From Sulfurimonas sp. (lineage in GTDB: Bacteria; Campylobacterota; Campylobacteria; Campylobacterales; Sulfurimonadaceae), in assembly GCA_002732645.1 (NCBI GenBank), contig NVRL01000013.1, forward strand, positions 663 through 8,015: a stretch of 7,353 bases of DNA. The letters are read 5' to 3'. The notes beneath the pieces were generated by a model, which saw only the letters and a program-made list of their open reading frames with translations, was not told where the DNA came from and did no database searches. A program made the position numbers and the translations under genes. Each line of letters starts with the position of its first letter. Position 1 is the stretch's first letter. Below are positions 5,740 through 7,353 of this stretch, piece after piece.

Positions 5740-7011
5740 ATGAAAATACATATAGATATAGATTGCTTTTTTGTAAGTGCCGCGCGTTTAAAAGATCCAT
5801 TACTAGAACATAAGGCAGTTGCTATTGGCGGAAGAAGTGATACTAAAATCTTCAGCAAAGATGCAAAAAAACAGACTGTAAACTTTGAAAACTCAGGTTC
5901 ATTTGTCCCAACTTTTTACAAGACATACGAAGAGAGCGATGACGACCTAGATGCATTTAAAGATGAAAATGGACGAATAAGAGGCATACTTACAACCTCT
6001 TCTTATGAAGCTAGAGCTTACGGTGTGAAGACTGCTATGACTATAAAAGAAGCACTTGGGCTTTGTCCACAGCTAATCATAAAAGCACCGAATATGTCTC
6101 TTTACCAAAAGCTTTCTCATGAACTTCACGAGTTTTTACAATCGAAAATACCTCTTATAGAACAAGCTAGCATCGATGAGTTCTACGGAGATCTAACTGG
6201 CTGGGTAGAAGATGATGAAGTCGAGCAGTTTATAGATAACCTAAGACATGAGATAAAAAGAGTTATTAAACTCCCTGTCTCCATAGGAGCTGCAAAGACT
6301 CGCTATATTGCCAAACTTGCTACTACTTCTGCTAAACCTTTTGGATGTAAAACCGTCTACCAGTATGAGCTGGATGCGTTTATACAAAACATCCCCGTTG
6401 GAGAGTTTGCAGGCATCGGTAAAAGTATGAAAGAGAGGTTTCGCTCAGCGCAAATACATACGCTTGGTGATTTAAAGGCTAGACGAGGAACAGTTGAGTC
6501 TTGGAGTCCTTATGCAAAGGAATTATATAAAAGAGTTAGCGGACTAACAGATGCACCGATTGCAACAACACATAAAAGAAAGTCTATTGGCATCTCACGA
6601 ACATTTGACCCACTTCACGACAGAGCTGAAGTAAGAAGAAGAGTACATATATTGGCAAGACATCTGAGTTTTGCCATTTTAAAACTAAAGGTCATTCCTA
6701 CTGTTTTTCATCTTAGCATCTCTTATGAGATGAGTCAAAGCTCTCATAAGAACATCTCTCTTGCTGAAATTTTTACAGAAAAGAAGTTTGACTCCTTATG
6801 TATTTCGCTTTTTAATGAAGCTGATAATCAAAGACGACTTCATATTATTAGGCTTAGTATCAACTGCTCGAGTTTTACAAGAGACTCTAAAAAAGAACTA
6901 TCTCTCATTGGTTTTCATGATGAGCAGAAGATGAAGAACCTAACAGATAAAACACAGATGCTAAGAGAAAAGTATGGTATAGACGCACTAAAATGGGGAA
7001 GTGAGCTGTAA
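5740..7011 (+). CDS. dinB: DNA polymerase IV (Y-family translesion polymerase)
   Basis: The 423-residue Y-family polymerase copies past damaged bases with low fidelity. The palm motif IDIDCFF carries the metal ligands D6 and D8 region and the steric gate F11. ASIDEFYGD carries D146 and E147. SIGAAKTRYIAKLATTSAKPFG (181-202) and the helix-hairpin-helix thumb NIPVGEFAGIGKSM (about 217-230) follow, then the little-finger domain from about 285. ELSLIGF (386-392) resembles a sliding-clamp binding motif, but this is a loose match. Relative to E. coli DinB, about 45 extra residues lie between AIGG and GILTTSSYEARAYGV (roughly 32-81); the insert is polar, with an acidic stretch EESDDDLDAF. It faces away from the cas operon and shares no message with it, so a role in CRISPR is not implied. 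Confidence 0.95.
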   Translation: MKIHIDIDCFFVSAARLKDPLLEHKAVAIGGRSDTKIFSKDAKKQTVNFENSGSFVPTFYKTYEESDDDLDAFKDENGRIRGILTTSSYEARAYGVKTAMTIKEALGLCPQLIIKAPNMSLYQKLSHELHEFLQSKIPLIEQASIDEFYGDLTGWVEDDEVEQFIDNLRHEIKRVIKLPVSIGAAKTRYIAKLATTSAKPFGCKTVYQYELDAFIQNIPVGEFAGIGKSMKERFRSAQIHTLGDLKARRGTVESWSPYAKELYKRVSGLTDAPIATTHKRKSIGISRTFDPLHDRAEVRRRVHILARHLSFAILKLKVIPTVFHLSISYEMSQSSHKNISLAEIFTEKKFDSLCISLFNEADNQRRLHIIRLSINCSSFTRDSKKELSLIGFHDEQKMKNLTDKTQMLREKYGIDALKWGSEL

Positions 7012-7045
7012 CTTTAACTTCATTATTCTTGGCAAACGTCAAAAT

Positions 7046-7054
7046 TGATATAAT
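7046..7054 (+). promoter_or_regulatory. extended -10 promoter of the flavoprotein gene
   Basis: TGATATAAT is a complete extended -10 element, the same nine bases as in the cas9 promoter. It predicts a start near 7061 and a leader of about 26 nt before the ATG at 7087. TTGGCA (7029-7034) resembles a -35 but is only 14 bp away, too close for a standard promoter. The gene therefore probably has its own promoter apart from dinB. Confidence 0.55.
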
Positions 7055-7086
7055 TTTCTTATAAAACAAACTATGAGAGAACAGAT

Positions 7087-7353
7087 ATGACTACAATTTA
7101 CGATATAGCAATTATTGGTGGCGGTCCAGGCGGTATAGGTACAGCTATAGAAGCTGCAGTTCACGGTGTTGAAAATATTTTACTTATCGATAAAGCAGAT
7201 AATCACTCAAGCACTATTAGAAAGTTTTACAAAGATAATAAACGAGTAGACAAAGACTGGAAAGGTCAAAGTATCGATGCTGAGGGAAATATTCCTTTTA
7301 TGGATGGAACAAAAGAGTCTACTTTAGACTTCTTTGACCAACTTTTAGATGAA
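7087..7353 (+). CDS. FAD/NAD(P)-binding oxidoreductase, 5' part only
   Basis: The first 89 codons are present, and the frame is open to the window edge. The protein starts MTTIYDIAIIGGGPGGIGTAIEAA, a Rossmann dinucleotide-binding loop (GGGPGG, residues 11-16) between a first strand and helix. The second strand ends in ILLIDKAD, where D35 is placed like the acidic residue that binds the adenosine ribose of FAD. This is the N-terminus of a two-dinucleotide-binding flavoprotein of the pyridine nucleotide-disulfide oxidoreductase kind. The later KFYKDNKRVDKDWKGQ segment is not a CxxxxC redox motif, so a classical disulfide reductase is not supported. The substrate is unknown because the rest is missing. 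The start follows a weak GAGAGA ribosome site. It lies 75 nt after dinB on the same strand. Confidence 0.8.
   Translation, partial: MTTIYDIAIIGGGPGGIGTAIEAAVHGVENILLIDKADNHSSTIRKFYKDNKRVDKDWKGQSIDAEGNIPFMDGTKESTLDFFDQLLDE

Noticed and set aside
7029..7048. Possible sigma-54 site before the flavoprotein gene (TTGGCA...TTGA)
   Set aside because: The required GC dinucleotide ten bases after GG is absent (AA instead); the extended -10 explains the region better.

Overview
The window is a compact type II-C CRISPR-Cas locus followed by a DNA repair polymerase and the start of a flavoprotein gene. The DNA is AT-rich. The order cas9-cas1-cas2-array has no csn2 or cas4. The Cas9 and tracrRNA resemble those of Campylobacter jejuni and Neisseria meningitidis. 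Together these suggest a member of the Campylobacterota, perhaps a Sulfurimonas-like sulfur oxidiser; the genus is inference.

Layout. Positions 1-140 hold no supported gene. Positions 141-1232 are a regular CRISPR array of 17 repeats of 36 bp and 16 spacers of exactly 30 bp. The first repeat has a decayed 5' end. Positions 1233-1400 are the AT-rich stretch between array and cas genes, probably the acquisition leader, with a strong hairpin and an 8-bp inverted repeat. On the minus strand follow cas2 (1401-1724), cas1 (1721-2614) and cas9 (2625-5534), read as one operon from right to left. Between cas9 and dinB lies a plus-strand tracrRNA (about 5574-5675). dinB (DNA polymerase IV, Y family) is at 5740-7011, and the 5' part of an FAD/NAD(P)-binding oxidoreductase gene runs from 7087 to the edge.

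How it works together. Each repeat ends in the -10-like hexamer TATACT, and the tracrRNA is complementary to the 5' part of the repeat. The crRNAs are therefore read left to right, opposite to the cas genes, probably each from its own repeat-borne promoter as in N. meningitidis. The tracrRNA combines a 14-bp upper anti-repeat stem with a loop-to-tail complementarity like that of the C. jejuni tracrRNA.

The main finding is that cas9 is broken by one in-frame TAA (codon 558) just before the HNH domain. All other visible parts of the gene, including every catalytic motif, are intact and in the same frame. This looks like recent inactivation (or a sequence error) of an otherwise well-kept system: cas1, cas2, tracrRNA and array all look whole. 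Other points of interest are a spacer whose complement fits a G-quadruplex pattern, overlapping divergent promoters for cas9 and tracrRNA, and a Pol IV with a roughly 45-residue insertion and a possibly leaderless mRNA. I found no wholly new system; this is a recognisable type II-C locus with unusual details.
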